A stretch of DNA of 64,000 bases, taken from Theocolax elegans (lineage: Eukaryota; Arthropoda; Insecta; Hymenoptera; Cerocephalidae). Below are positions 1-13,055 of this stretch, one piece after another. The stretch is from positions 97,467,580-97,531,579 of the forward strand of contig CM047425.1 in NCBI GenBank assembly GCA_026168455.1, given 5' to 3'. The notes below the pieces were generated by a model that did not search any database, was not told where the DNA came from, and was given only the letters and a program-made list of their open reading frames with translations. Every line of letters begins with the position of its first letter. The first letter of the stretch is position 1. A program made the position numbers and the translations under genes.

Positions 1-291
1 TTGTTTTAATAAAATATTTCTTTAAAATTACTTTATTTCATAACGGATTTTATTTTTTCTAATAAAATGCAGTTAATACAAATAAATTATTACATCGCTT
101 CAAAAAAGTATTTATTCCATTTAAAAGCGTATGTTTCTTTGTTTTAATAAAATATTTCTTTAAAATTAATTTATTTTATCAAAACTTTTTTTTTTAATTA
201 CCAATTATAACGGGTACTGTTTAGAGAGTCGGTGTTGCAGGTAGGTCCCTGAATTATTTATAAGTTTTATAATATAACATATTATTTTAAA
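1..291 (+). repeat. Left copy of inverted-repeat arm A (cut by the window edge)
   Basis: This stretch is matched in reverse complement by 1972-2260. A shared landmark is the GC-richer core around 225-257, containing GGTAGGTCCCTGAATTATT, whose inverted partner lies at about 2010-2045. Inside the arm a unit of about 140 bp begins to repeat (TTGTTTTAATAAAATATTTC at 1 and again at about 140), so the arm is itself a tandem array that continues upstream of the window. Confidence 0.75.
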
Positions 292-1971
292 CACAGAAAA
301 AAAAATTTGTTTGAATCAAAAAAATATATTTGTTTGAATTCAGTTTATTTGATTCAAATAAATATTTTTTGATATAAATAAAATTTAATTGAAATAATAA
401 AACTAATTATTTGTTTTCATGCACACAATTTTATTGATTTATTATTACTTAAATCAAATAAATTTTACTTGAATCATTAAAATATTTTTTCAATTTTATT
501 TTATCGTTTATTTGAAATGAAAAAACCCATTTTTTCCCATGTTTTAAAAATACCCAATAAAATGGTAAACATAAATCAAGCAATAATTTATTTAGTTCAA
601 TGAAAAAATTGCATTAATTTAAAAAATGGATTTAACTGAAAATATTTCTTTCATATAAGTACATATTTCTTCAAAATGCTAGAATATTTGGTTAAATTTA
701 TTAAATAATTTTTTAATTTAACGAAATAAACTACATAAATTAATGTTTCTTTCACTCATTAAATTAATGCAAATATTAAATTAATTCAAGTAAATGTTTG
801 TTCAAAAAAATTATATGGGTTGATAAAAAATTTTTGATTATACAAAATAATTATTTTGTTAAATTAAATAAATAATTTTTTTCTCTTAATATTATTTTTA
901 TTTCAATTGAGAAGTTTGATTTTATAAAAGCAAAAAAGTAAATTATTTTAAAAGATGGGTTTAGTATGATATAACTTTACTCGAACAATTAAGTAACATT
1001 AAAAAAATAATGTTTCTCAATTAAATAAATATTTTTTGATATAAATAAAATTTAATTGAAATAATAAAACTAATTATTTGTTTTCATGCACACAATTTTA
1101 TTGATTTATTATTACTTAAATCAAATAAATTTTACTTGAATCATTAAAATATTTTTTCAATTTTATTTTATCGTTTATTTGAAATGAAAAAACCCATTTT
1201 TTCCCATGTTTTAAAAATACCCAATAAAATGGTAAACATAAATCAAGCAATAATTTATTTAGTTCAATGAAAAAATTGCATTAATTTAAAAATGGATTTA
1301 ACTGAAAATATTTCTTTCATATAAGTACATATTTCTTCAAATGCTAGAATATTTGGTTAAATTTATTAAATAATTTTTTAATTTAACGAAATAAACTACA
1401 TAAATTAATGTTTCTTTCACTCATTAATTAATGCAAATATTAAATTAATTCAAGTAAATGTTTGTTCAAAAAATTATATGGGTTGATAAAAAATTTTTGA
1501 TTATACAAAATAATTATTTTGTTAAATTAAATAAATAATTTTTTTCTCTTAATATTATTTTTATTTCAATTGAGAAGTTTGATTTTATAAAAGCAAAAAA
1601 GTAAATTATTTTAAAAGATGGGTTTAGTATGATATAACTTTACTCGAACAATTAAGTAACATTAAAAAATAATGTTTCTCAATTAAATAAATATTTTTTA
1701 AAGTGGATTTGCTAAAGTTAAAATTATATTTTATTGTTTCAATAAAATGTATACTTATTTTAACTAAATTAGGAATCTTTGTTTTAAAATAATAAATTTT
1801 CTTAATTCAACTATATTTTTTTTTTAATTCAACACTCCATTTGAGTGAAATAAATAATTAAATATTTTAATTGTAAAAAAATTTGTGTTTTTAATTTGGT
1901 ATGTACTTATTACTTTAATTTTTGTAACTAAATGAATTGAAAATTATAAAACGCGTTCAGTTTTACGTTGC
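292..1971 (+). repeat. Inverted-repeat arm S with an internal 667-bp direct duplication
   Basis: It starts with CACAGAAAAAAAAATTTG and ends with an ACGTTGC boundary. Two near-identical direct copies start at about 356 and 1023, 667 bp apart, and a few bases of a third start appear at about 1684. The copies differ only by small indels in homopolymer runs, so the duplication is recent. The inverted counterpart at 3644-4663 has one copy only; its 1,020 bp plus one 667-bp unit accounts for the length here. It contains no reading frame of note. Confidence 0.75.
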
Positions 1972-2510
1972 TTTAAAATAATATGTTATATTATAAAACT
2001 TATAATAATTCAGGGACCTACCTGCACCGACTCTCTAAACAGTACCCGTTATAATTGGTAATTAAAAAAAAAAGTTTTGATAAAATAAATTAATTTTAAA
2101 GAAATATTTTATTAAAACAAAGAAACATACGCTTTTTTAAATGGAATAAATACTTTTTTGAAGCGATGTAATAATTTATTTGTATTAACTGCATTTTTAT
2201 TAGAAAAATAAAATCCGTATGAAATAAAGTAATTTTAAAGAAAGATTTTATTAAAACAAAGAAACATACGCTTATTGAAGGAAATAAATACTTTTTTAAA
2301 GCGATGTAATAATTTATTTGTATTAAATGCATTTTTATTAGAAAAAATAAAATTCATACGAAATAAAGTAATTTTAAAGAAATGTTTTATTGAAACGAAG
2401 AAATATTGGTTTATTGAATTAAATAAATTTTTTTTTTTGAAACGATGGAATAATTTATTTGAATGTTCACTGGTTTTGGTAAAAATATTCCAATCAATTT
2501 TTTAAAAAAT
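1972..2510 (-). repeat. Right, inverted copy of arm A with about three ~140-bp units
   Basis: This is the reverse complement of the window's first 291 bases, extended by further tandem units. The word TAATTTTAAAGAAA recurs at about 2090, 2230 and 2369, a spacing of 139-140 bp. The later units are more diverged. The small open frames here on both strands arise from the repeat units and are not genes. Confidence 0.7.
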
Positions 2511-3643
2511 AAAGTTATTAAAATAATTTTTTTTGCTCTTTAAGTTAAATAAACCATTTACTTAAATAAGAGAGCTTTCGGCAACGACCGCTAGGGGGAT
2601 CCAAGTTTCCCGCAAGCGGCCAAAATTTTATCGGTTCATATAAAAGAAACTTTCAAAAGTATAAAATTAAATCGAGAAGCGAATTGAAAAAACGTTTTCT
2701 TGAATCAAGGAAATAATTTACTAAAATTCGCTGCACTATATTAAGGTAAGTAAGAAACATTAATTAAATACAGTTATAGAATCAAATACTCTTCGTTTCA
2801 TCCATTTAAATAAACTATTTACTCAATTTCAGTGTTTCGATCGTCGTATGAAAACTGGATTCAAGTAACAGATAATTTACATAAAAGATGAAGATGCGTT
2901 ACATTAAGAAAACAAGTGCATTAGAACTACAAACTCAAGGATGCTCGATGTAATTAAATGTACATTGGATTCAATGGGCCATTGAACATAATCGAAGAAA
3001 CGAAAATAGTAATAACTTTTTTTTATGTTAAATAAAAAATTATTTGATTTAAAAAAAGATTTTCTTGATTTAAATGTATAGTTCAATTAAATGAAATAAA
3101 TGTTTCATTCAAATAAATAAATTTATTAATAAAATTGTTTTAAATATATATTTACCTTGAAGCAAAGAACACTATTATTAATATAATTACAAAATATTAT
3201 GAAATTGAATAAATATTTTATTAGCATCAGATAAATGAAACTAATAGGATTAAATAAATATCTTTTAAAACAATTAAATAATTTCTTTGTTTCTGACACA
3301 TCAATTTTATAAAACATTGAAATATTTTGTTCGATCGAAAAAAATTTTTGTTGGTTTAATAAAATTGTTTGGTTTAAGTGACTAAATATTTGTTACAAAT
3401 AACTAATTATTTACTTGTGTGTTAATATAGCAGATTTTAATTCAATGAATAATTTGCTTGTTTAAAAGAAATATGTTGGTCAATACAACGCAATATTTAT
3501 TTATTTTTAATATAGATTAATTTTGTTCAAATAAATATATTTTATTAATTTAACAAAACGGATTCTTCAAATATAGTGAAAGAAATAATTTACTTAATTC
3601 AAAAAAAATTTTTTTGAATTCAGTAAATTTTTTTTTCAGTGAA
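2511..3643. other. Middle of the repeat complex; no gene seen
   Basis: It is mostly AT-rich degenerate copies of words such as AATTCAAATAAAT and TTTAATTGAA, the same vocabulary as the flanking arms. A short GC-richer island at about 2569-2640 (GGCAACGACCGCTAGGGGGA) stands out and is not repeated elsewhere in the complex. The right edge, about 3600-3640, ends in TTTTTTTTTCAGTG, an inverted relative of the CACAG terminus at 292. No reading frame longer than about 60 codons was found. Confidence 0.5.
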
Positions 3644-4663
3644 GCAACGTAAAACTGAACGCGTTTTATAATTTTCAATTCATTTAGTTACAAAAATTAA
3701 AGTAATAAGTACATACCAAATTAAAAACACAAATTTTTTTACAATTAAAATATTTAATTATTTATTTCACTCAAATGGAGTGTTGAATTAAAAAAAAAAT
3801 ATAGTTGAATTAAGAAAATTTATTATTTTAAAACAAAGATTCCTAATTTAGTTAAAATAAGTATACATTTTATTGAAACAATAAAATATAATTTTAACTT
3901 TAGCAAATCCACTTTAAAAAATATTTATTTAATTGAGAAACATTATTTTTTTAATGTTACTTAATTGTTCGAGTAAAGTTATATCATACTAAACCCATCT
4001 TTTAAAATAATTTACTTTTTTTGCTTTTATAAAATCAAACTTCTCAATTGAAATAAAAATAATATTAAGAGAAAAAAATTATTTATTTAATTTAACAAAA
4101 TAATTATTTTGTATAATCAAAAATTTTTTATCAACCCATATAATTTTTTTGAACAAACATTTACTTGAATTAATTTAATATTTGCATTAATTTAATGAGT
4201 GAAAGAAACATTAATTTATGTAGTTTATTTCGTTAAATTAAAAAATTATTTAATAAATTTAACCAAATATTCTAGCATTTTGAAGAAATATGTACTTATA
4301 TGAAAGAAATATTTTCAGTTAAATCCATTTTTTAAATTAATGCAATTTTTTCATTGAACTAAATAAATTATTGCTTGATTTATGTTTACCATTTTATTGG
4401 GTATTTTTAAAACATGGGAAAAAATGGGTTTTTTCATTTCAAATAAACGATAAAATAAAATTGAAAAAATATTTTAATGATTCAAGTAAAATTTATTTGA
4501 TTTAAGTAATAATAAATCAATAAAATTGTGTGCATGAAAACAAATAATTAGTTTTATTATTTCAATTAAATTTTATTTATATCAAAAAAATATTTATTTG
4601 AATCAAATAAACTGAATTCAAACAAATATATTTTTTTGATTCAAACAAATTTTTTTTTCTGTG
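3644..4663 (-). repeat. Inverted copy of arm S (single unit)
   Basis: It is the reverse complement of 292-1971, minus one of that segment's two 667-bp units. It begins GCAACGTAAAACTGAACGCG and ends in TTTTTTTTTCTGTG. The match includes non-simple sequence along the full length, so it is a true inverted duplication and not shared base composition. Immediately to the right the sequence switches to TATATATGTATATACAG and a GC-richer background. Confidence 0.75.
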
Positions 4664-4854
4664 TATATATGTATATACAGCGTAAGAGCGTTTTAAATAA
4701 ACACACCTATAGAAGCGGAAAATTCACGCGCTTGCACATTATTGTTGCACCGCAGAAAAATTTTTCTCTGCATCTATATATATACATGTATATATAAAGT
4801 CATATTTGAGAAGAAAATACGCACATGCGACAGGTTAAACGAAAAGAGACTCAG

Positions 4855-4886
4855 CTTTCTTTCTTTCTTTCTTTCTTTCTCTCTCG
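4855..4886. repeat. (CTTT)n microsatellite
   Basis: A run of CTTT units is followed by a short CT run. It is a simple repeat with no gene context. Confidence 0.9.
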
Positions 4887-7800
4887 ACTGTAGTTTATGA
4901 GGTAAACAAAAGGCTCAGGTAAAAGCGCGGGGGCGCTTGTTTTTGTTTGGCATACATTAAGGCCTTTGTGCGAGACCCACAATGTGCCTACACGTACGCG
5001 CGTATAAACAAAAACAAACTTTATCTCGTCCCTCTAACCTCCCACCCTTACCCTGTTTTCGTTGGTTTCCCACTGTCTGAGAGTGTGCGTCGGTGTGCGT
5101 GTGTGTTGGATATACGAAGAGGCCTGGTATAATATTTTTTGGGGAACATTGACACCTTCATTGCGCACAAGCGCAAAAAAGGGACGCGTTCATATTTGCT
5201 TCGTCTGCTCACTCCCCCTCCCCTCACTCGGTTAATCCATGGTCATTTTTCATATTGCCGCAGGCTCATTTTTTTCTCTCTCCCTCTCTTCTCTTCTTTT
5301 TTTTTATACGGGCTTCGAAAAATGAGCAATCGAACACGCAAAGAACATAGTTGATGAGGCAATTTGTTTGTCTATTATACGTACTTTTTTTTTCAATTTT
5401 AGTTTTGCTAGCCAATTCGTATGTAACTGCTTCAGTTACTTTATGGGGGGAAAGGAGAAAGAGGCGGTAAAGCGTTGACATTTTTGATTTTTAAAAAATG
5501 ATACGGTCGAGGGAGGTATGATATATTGCGTTGCAAATGTTGGGGAAAATATGGAAATTTTAGAAAAGGTATTTGTGAATTGCTTCTACTTGTTTGCACA
5601 TAAATTTTAAAGCGAACGTAATTGTAATGATGCGGTTCTGACAAATTTTAGTTCGGGAATATAAATAACGTTTTTATTTTAATTTAGAAATTATACAATT
5701 TGTGGAAAAATATAAAAATTAACTCAAGTTCGATCAATGATGGTAAGATAATGTACTTTTTATGACAAATTTCAGAAACAATTTCAGAAACCAATAGGAA
5801 CGCTGCAATTTTACAATTATGTCACTCCGAATGAATTAATAATGAGCGAATCCAGAAAAGAACCGATTGCATAATACATAAAACTATGTGAAAATATTGT
5901 TCTGAACTTTCTACAAATAGGTGAAGAAGGTATAATTTAAAAACATGCCGATGGAACGAAAATAAATGACTGCTCATAGTATATTGATACCATAGTATCC
6001 AATTCGTGCGCAGGTCACGTCATAAAAACCAAAAACCGCCAAAAGCGAGTCATGAAAAATTCACAGATTCCTGCGCAGTCGAGAGAGGGATCCCGAGAAC
6101 ACAAAGCGAGGTGAGCTCGGCAGCAGCACCAGCAACAACTGCGATTAAAGTTGCACAAGAGTCCCAAAGCAGGGACACGCGCGGCAAACCGAAAGCGCAC
6201 AACTTGGAGACGACAGGTACGATCGGTTCATTCGTCGTTTTCCCAAGAGTATCCCCGTGAGAGGGACCGAAGTCGATTCTACGGTTGTCGCGAGGGAATT
6301 CGTAATTCATAAAGACCGAGAGACTGCCAAATGCCAGAACGTAACTGAACGAGGAGAAAAAAAAATTTAATCATTAACGGTCGCTTAGTGATTCTATTAT
6401 CTTTGTTGGTTTCACTCTATTTCTATATCACGATGTGAGCTTACAATCACGCATTTACAATTATTTCGATTCGTTTAAACGAGAGTTTATAGTTTGTATA
6501 TTATTAAAAACATAAACAAATTTTGAATATTGGAAAGATTTACCTGCGATACAGTAGGTATGGTAAGCGTATAGTCAGACCGATATATACATACGTATAT
6601 ACATATATACATACATGTGTGATTATACATATACAACTAGATGATATTAAATAATAATCTATTTACTAAATACAGACTAATTAATATACAACAACTTGAC
6701 AAGGAAAAATAACAAAATATGATAAAATAATTTATTACTTACCACTAAGTGTAGAACCAGTAGTAGTATATTCAACAAGCAATTGTCAATATGTTCATAT
6801 ATACGCTCCTCAAACAATGTAACATTAGTCACAGACCAATAGATCGAATCCAAGTCATCTCGCATATACAATATCACATACACTATAAACACGTGTGTAT
6901 TTAGAGTCTATTAATTAAGAATATTTTATATAGACACGTATTATTTACACACGATTGAATTGAAAATGAAAAGTGAATAATAAGAAAACCCACAAGTCAC
7001 TCTTGTAGAATTAATCCTTCAACTGCCTATCAACAGCTAAACAATAAACCTCGGAGAGGCAACCACTTATCTACTCGTCTACACGAGTGAACTCAGACAT
7101 GGAATCCCGATCAATTTGCGCGTAAGCATCAAAATAATTTAACCAACTTATAAGGTATACATGTATATCTAGTCTACAGAGTTGGGGAGACACACACACT
7201 GAGGGTGTGTACGTACGCCGGAAATCGCGAATGCAAAAATAATAGCGATTGCAAATGCAACCGTACGTATCTTTCCGAATTAGTCATGAACCAGCGAGCC
7301 GCGAACTCCGCAATCGACGAGCCTATACGGTTAATATTTATCCTATACCGCATCACCGTCCTATGCGAAAGCAACCCCTGTGGCAACTAGGCGAGTTGAA
7401 TTCCCAACGAGCTTTAAACCTACCGCGCCACATACGTCGCTTGGTATTATAATAATTCCTTTGTACCTCGCTTATTTTTCACCATTTTTTCGATTTTCCG
7501 AGACGTCGCACGAGGACTATCTACTGCCGTTAAATTTTTTAGCTTATGTGTATTGGAAAATAGTGGGCATACCCCTAGGGAGATCGGGTTAATCGAGTCT
7601 GCTTTCGGAACAAAATAATGAGAAAATTTTTCTCTTATGTGCGTTGATTATAACTTTTTTTCGTGTAATGATGGGTTAGGGGCGCGGAATGTTATCAGGA
7701 ACTTTAGTTTGTTAATGGTTTTTGTTTTATAAACACCAACCTTATTATTTCTTTTCTTTTTTCAAAGCCGTGAACATTTTTTTGCTAAATATTTTGTTCA

Positions 7801-10792
7801 AGAGGATGGATTATTAGCGAACATCTCTACTATACCGAAATTTTTAATTTAATACTTGTTATTTATTATATTACAAATATTTGTTCACAAACAGAATACG
7901 TCATTAAAAGTTAACAAACCGTTTGTACTAAAATATTGCAAAAATATAAACCATAACTGCAATAATTTTTTTAATTTTGTAAAATTAAGACTACTTTATT
8001 TAACATGGTTAGCGTATAATTTTAACACATTTAAAAATATTGGAAATTAGTAAAAATATGTCGTAAATGCGTTAGACAGCCCATACATGAAAAATTATAA
8101 TACAAAAGTATTAGAAACAGCTATTTTTAATTAGTATTTCAAATAAATCATAATTATATAATAGCGTACATAAAAAAGCAAAACTGACATACAATTTTAG
8201 TGTTACATATGTTTACACTTATACAGTGGTTAACAAATTAAATGAAAATCGAAATGTGTATAAAGTTTTTTAAACATTTTATCATACCGAGTGAAATAAA
8301 ACGAAAAAAAATCGTCAACAGATGTCGGTGCAATATTTTTTTTTTTATTAAAATAATATTATGAAAAATAATTGATTTTTACTTATTCTCTAAATCTAAT
8401 AAGAATTTCGATATAAAACACGAATATAAACATTAGAAACATAAGGTAATTCAACAAACTTTTTCAACCTAATGAAATATTTATTGAGTGATCTGAAAGG
8501 TGCGATGCTGATCGTATTATTCCATACTCGAGTAATCGTGTCTGTGCGGTGTGAACACACCTCATCATTAAGGAAAATTTTCATCGCCATGCGATAAGCA
8601 TCTGGCTGCTGACACCGAGGGCAAAGACGTGAAACACCCTCGTCTACGGACAGCACCGTAAGAGTACAGATCAAAGACAGACGTGTAACTTACATTAAAA
8701 TAAATCGCCTCTTCCATTATTCTTTACCGTTTACTTACTACTTATGTGCTGAACATTTTTGATAACAAAGGGAACTACTACCTCGTTCGTAATAGTCTAA
8801 ACCACATGATACATAATATTTTAATTTTGTCCCAAGTTTAGGAATCTGCGTAAAAATATTTCTGCGTTTATAGGCTTAAATCAGAAAACTCATAAAAAGA
8901 GAATAATCAAATAATATTTTTCATTCGCTAATTTCCATAACTTGAAATATATTCGTAGATTGTAGGAAATCAAGCAATTTACAAATTTGCAATATCGATT
9001 TTCAGAATGCATAAATTACATTCTCCGTTAAATTATAATAATTGAAAGTATCGCAATGTAAAAATAGTATATTAATTAAGGTATTTGTTAAAGTAACAAT
9101 AGGTGAAAAGCTTGTATTTAGTACTAATCCAAAGTGCTATTTCACCGGGTATACGAAGCCAAATAAAATTCTGTTTGGAATGAGTGGCATCTGATTCCAA
9201 GAGATTTAGAGCCCAATTATCTTTAATAGCGTGAGGTCGAAAAGCATACACTTGCAATGGTGGCCACCCTCGCTTGTTTTCAACGATACGATTTATATGC
9301 GCGCAGGGTTATAATAGTTCTTTTGTTTTACGTTTTATAGGCAATTTTTCGGGGTCGTTAACGTTGATATTTATTTTTATCAGAAATCATTTGTATAGGG
9401 ATAAGTGTCATTATGTCCTTTAATATCCCGTGCACGTTTCGAATTTAAATACAAATTATAATTGTAATTAAGGTATGTGCACAATTGTAGATTTTCCTCG
9501 TTATTAAATATTTATACTTTTAGGTCAATGGTATTTTAAATATTCGTGACTAAAAATTATAATGCTTATATATCCATGTAATATCTCATAACTTTTCGCG
9601 TAAATCTAAAAAATGCATATAAGTTACATTGCCATAATAAATACAACGTTTGCCATTATTTTTTAAATTGTGTATTTGGATGATACAATCCGTATTATTC
9701 TTATTTATTTTAAGATATATAAATATGTATTGGAATCGTTTTAATTATATGAAATTTGAAAACATGAATCCGTATGTATTATATTTTTGAGGCTTAAAAC
9801 ATTGTTACCGTAATTACAATATGCAGTAAATGCGAATAAATTATGGTAGGTGTATTTGGCTCGTTTAGAGAACTGAAAATATCGTGAATATTCATGGAAC
9901 GCTTGATTTTAGATGGACGAAGTATTTCTACAGCTCAAAAACTTTCTATAATAATAAAGTTGATAGTATTCAGTGAATATATAATTAAAGCGTGCTCACT
10001 TTCGAATAGTAAAGATTATTATTTAACATAATTTTTACTACTTTTTGTGTACTTTTAATATTTAATATATGAATAATATTCTAGAATTCAAAATAGCTGA
10101 TTCAATTATTCAGCAATGTTACTACATTAAGATTTGCGCATTATCGACATCATTTTCGAAAGAAAGTATTACCCGAAATAACATTTGATTTAAAATAAAT
10201 CCAGCAAGCTTTATTTACATTGATATGGAATAATTGAATCGATCCTAGGAAAAAGCACCTCTATCCGTCAATAAAATAATAAGAATCCTCGTTCATCCCT
10301 CGCGCCAAGCTGGATTATTCACTTTTATACTTTCGCGCGCGCGTACTTAAAACGTATGCGCGAGGCGTCAGTAGTTACGCGCAATTCCATTACAGTCATT
10401 GGACGCGACGTCGTAAAAAAATTTTGATTTAGTCGCTGTACCCCCGGTTATGCATGTATTATAACCGACTGACGACGTCGACGATAAAAAGCGCAATCGC
10501 TTTTAAGAAGGGTAACGAGATTTAGAAGATTCGTCCGGATGGATTTCTTTTACGCTCTTTGTACCCGCTGATACGGGCTGACTCTTTTTACCCCTGCCCC
10601 CTCATTTTTTCCTTCACTCCTTTCGATTCCAACGGGATTCTCCCTATTATACACCCCCTTTTTTTACATTCTTTTACGCTTCGTAATTCTGTTGCGCTAC
10701 GCGGTTCTGGAGATAAGAAGGACGAGATAGTTTCTGTCTTTTTTTACTTCATCTGATAAGAAAACGCGAGTGGGTGGATTGAAGAGTAACTT

Positions 10793-10850
10793 GTCTCTCT
10801 CTTTCTCTCTCTATGTTTCTCTCTCTCTCTCTCTCTCTCTGTCTCAGACT
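10793..10850. repeat. (CT)n microsatellite
   Basis: A nearly pure CT tract is interrupted by a few T insertions and one ATGTT. It lies at the right edge of a GC-richer island. Confidence 0.9.
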
Positions 10851-11562
10851 CTCAGTTAAATGGAATAAAGCGGCCAGGTGTGACTTAATTTTCTCACGAT
10901 TCATTTAATTTTATTCTTCAATTTTTCTTTTTAAATATCATATCTTTTCATTTATTTACTCCATTGCCGAGAAAACGTTGAATAATTAATTAAAGATTTT
11001 CCGTTCTATACTAATTTTATTTTTTAAGTATATTACGGTTTAAATATCAAATTTAATATTCAGTCAATTTTATTATGTTTATTTATTTAATCTAAAAATT
11101 GCATATATACGATATAATAAATTATATTAAAATCATAATATAAAATTTAACATGTACTATTATTACAACAATATAGTTATTAACTTATTGTAATCTTCAC
11201 ATTTTGGTAAAATCATTTATTCACATTCTAAAGTATTTTTATGTAAAAAGTAATTAAATTTTTAATTAAATATTAAAGTTATGTTCAATATTACTCATCA
11301 TTACGAAAAACGAAATCAATATCTACAAATTACTACGATTATAAATATATAAGTAAAATTAGAATATTTTAATTCTACACGTAAATAAAAAGTAAATTAA
11401 AATATATATAGTATGAGTATAATTAAATAAAATAATTAACATCTGATCGTGAGTAAGCCTAATGATCGTTAAAAAAAATTAATGAACCAGCTTGTGTTAA
11501 ATATAAGTTTTCTGAACGGTCATTTTTACTTCGTCGATTGAGCTAATTTTAAAGTCCTTTAA

Positions 11563-11590
11563 GGGGGTTCCAAAGTCAATTTTATGACTG
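11563..11590 (+). repeat. Left terminal inverted repeat
   Basis: GGGGGTTCCAAAGTCAATTT is followed by a few more matching bases and preceded by TTAA at 11559-11562. It pairs with the reverse-complement sequence at 23756-23783. Confidence 0.8.
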
Positions 11591-11629
11591 AATTATCGAC
11601 CTGCCGTCGATATAGTAGGTTGCATTATC

Positions 11630-11689
11630 AGTATACTACGCCATCTAGCGTACGATTCAAATGATGTCGGTAGATGGCGTAGTTATACT
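11630..11689. repeat. Subterminal foldback (stem ~18 bp)
   Basis: The arm at 11630-11647 (core CTACGCCATCTA) pairs with the arm at 11671-11689 (core TAGATGGCGTAG), with one single-base indel between the arms and a ~23-nt loop. It sits about 70 bp inside the left terminus. Confidence 0.8.
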
Positions 11690-11801
11690 AACACTGTGAT
11701 TTGATTTTGTGGAGATAACATAACCTAAGCTTGAAATTTATTCTTTATTGATCAAGAGCCAAAAAATTTTTTTTTTTCTCTAACTTTGAGAATGTCTTTT
11801 T

Positions 11802-13055
11802 AGCGTGTATGATAAATTCAGGATTGATTACTCATTATAGAGTGGACAATCAGACTTACAGTTCTGTACTTGCATAGTTACAATCAATTGAAACTTTTAC
11901 TCACTATGGAGTGACAACAATTTTAATGAATTGTTCAATTTTTTAATAACTAAAATTAAATATAATAATTACGAACTCAAATTATAGAATATCTTAATCC
12001 AATAAATGTTTTTTAATAGCGTGTAAGATATTTATAAATAATAATTGTATACTGCTATTTATAATTAAATCATTTAAAACATTTTTCTTTTCATCATTTT
12101 TTTTATAATCATAAACCTTTTTTATAAATTCAGTTACGTACTGAAATATTTTTAATGCCTTAATCCGATAAATTCAGGATTGATTACTCATTATAGAGTG
12201 GGCAATTATGCTTACAGTTCTGCACTTGCACAATTACAAGCAATTGATACTTTTACTCACTATGGAGTGACAACAATTTTAATAAATTGTTCAATTTTTT
12301 AATAACTAAAATTAAATATAATAACTACGAACAGTTATTAGCCATCAATGGGCTTGCGTGAAAAATCCTATTCTATAACTCAAATTATAGAATATCTTAA
12401 TCCAATAAATGTTTTTTAATAGCGTGTAAGATATTTATAAATAATAATTGTGTACTGCTATTTATAATTACATCATTTAAAACATTTTTCTTTTCATCAT
12501 TTTTTTTATAATCATAAAACTTTTTTATAAATTCAGTTACGTACTGAAATATTTTTAATGCCTTAATCCCATAAATTCAGGATTGATTACTCATTATAGA
12601 GTGGGCAATTATGCTTACAGTTCTGCACTTGCATAGTTACAAATAATTGACACTTTTACTCACTATGGAGTGACAACAATTTTAATAAATTGTTCAATTT
12701 TTTAATAACTAAAATTAAATATAATAACTACGAACAGTTATTAGCCATCAATGGGCTTGCGTGAAAAATCCTATTCTATAACTCAAATTATAGATAATAA
12801 ACATTTTTCTTTTTCATCATTTTTTTTATAATCATAAAACTTTTTTATAAATTCAGTTACGTACTGAAATATTTTTAATGCCTTAATCCCATAAATTCAG
12901 GATTGATTACTCATTATAGAGTGGGCAATTATGCTTACAGTTCTGCACTTGCATAGTTACAAATAATTGACACTTTTACTCACTATGGAGTTGACAACAG
13001 GTTTAATGAATTGTTCAATTTTTTAATAACTAAAATTAAATATAATAATTACGAC
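11802..13055. repeat. Tandem array 1: four AT-rich units of ~320-403 bp
   Basis: The landmark TAAATTCAGGATTGATTACT recurs at about 11813, 12169, 12572 and 12892. Each unit also carries the landmark ACTCACTATGGAGTGA. Unit lengths differ because the second and third carry an extra ~46-bp segment (GCCATCAATGGGCTTGCGTG) and the third lacks about 85 bp present in the first two. The array therefore evolved by duplication plus indels. It contains no coding capacity. Confidence 0.85.

Larger units (their letters stand above)
1..4663. repeat. AT-rich complex of interleaved inverted repeats (mobile-element-derived)
   Basis: The whole block is very AT-rich and built of long copies in opposite orientation. 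Segment A (1-291) recurs inverted from about 1972, and segment S (292-1971) recurs inverted at 3644-4663, giving the order A, S, A-inverted, middle, S-inverted. S contains an internal direct duplication of about 667 bp that the inverted copy lacks. The outer ends of S and S-inverted read CACAGAAAAAAAAA inward. A related end, CACTGAAAAAAAAA, is found in reverse orientation at about 3627-3640. No transposase or other long reading frame is present. Long-arm inverted repeats like this are typical of foldback or non-autonomous DNA transposons; the superfamily is not identifiable. The A arm continues beyond base 1. Confidence 0.75.
4664..11558. other. Gene-free interval with GC-richer islands
   Basis: No protein or RNA gene could be supported here. 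GC-richer islands rise from an AT-rich background at about 4680-5480, 6000-6310, 7170-7600, 8480-8680 and 10250-10860. The 6000-6310 island ends in a good 5' splice-site sequence (ACAG/GTACGATC at about 6213), and its frames are open over 80 codons on both strands, so it could be part of a noncoding or 5' untranslated exon. None of its translations resemble a known family. The frame at 8396-8674 on the minus strand (92 codons) has two CxxC-like cysteines but no recognisable domain. Confidence 0.4.
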
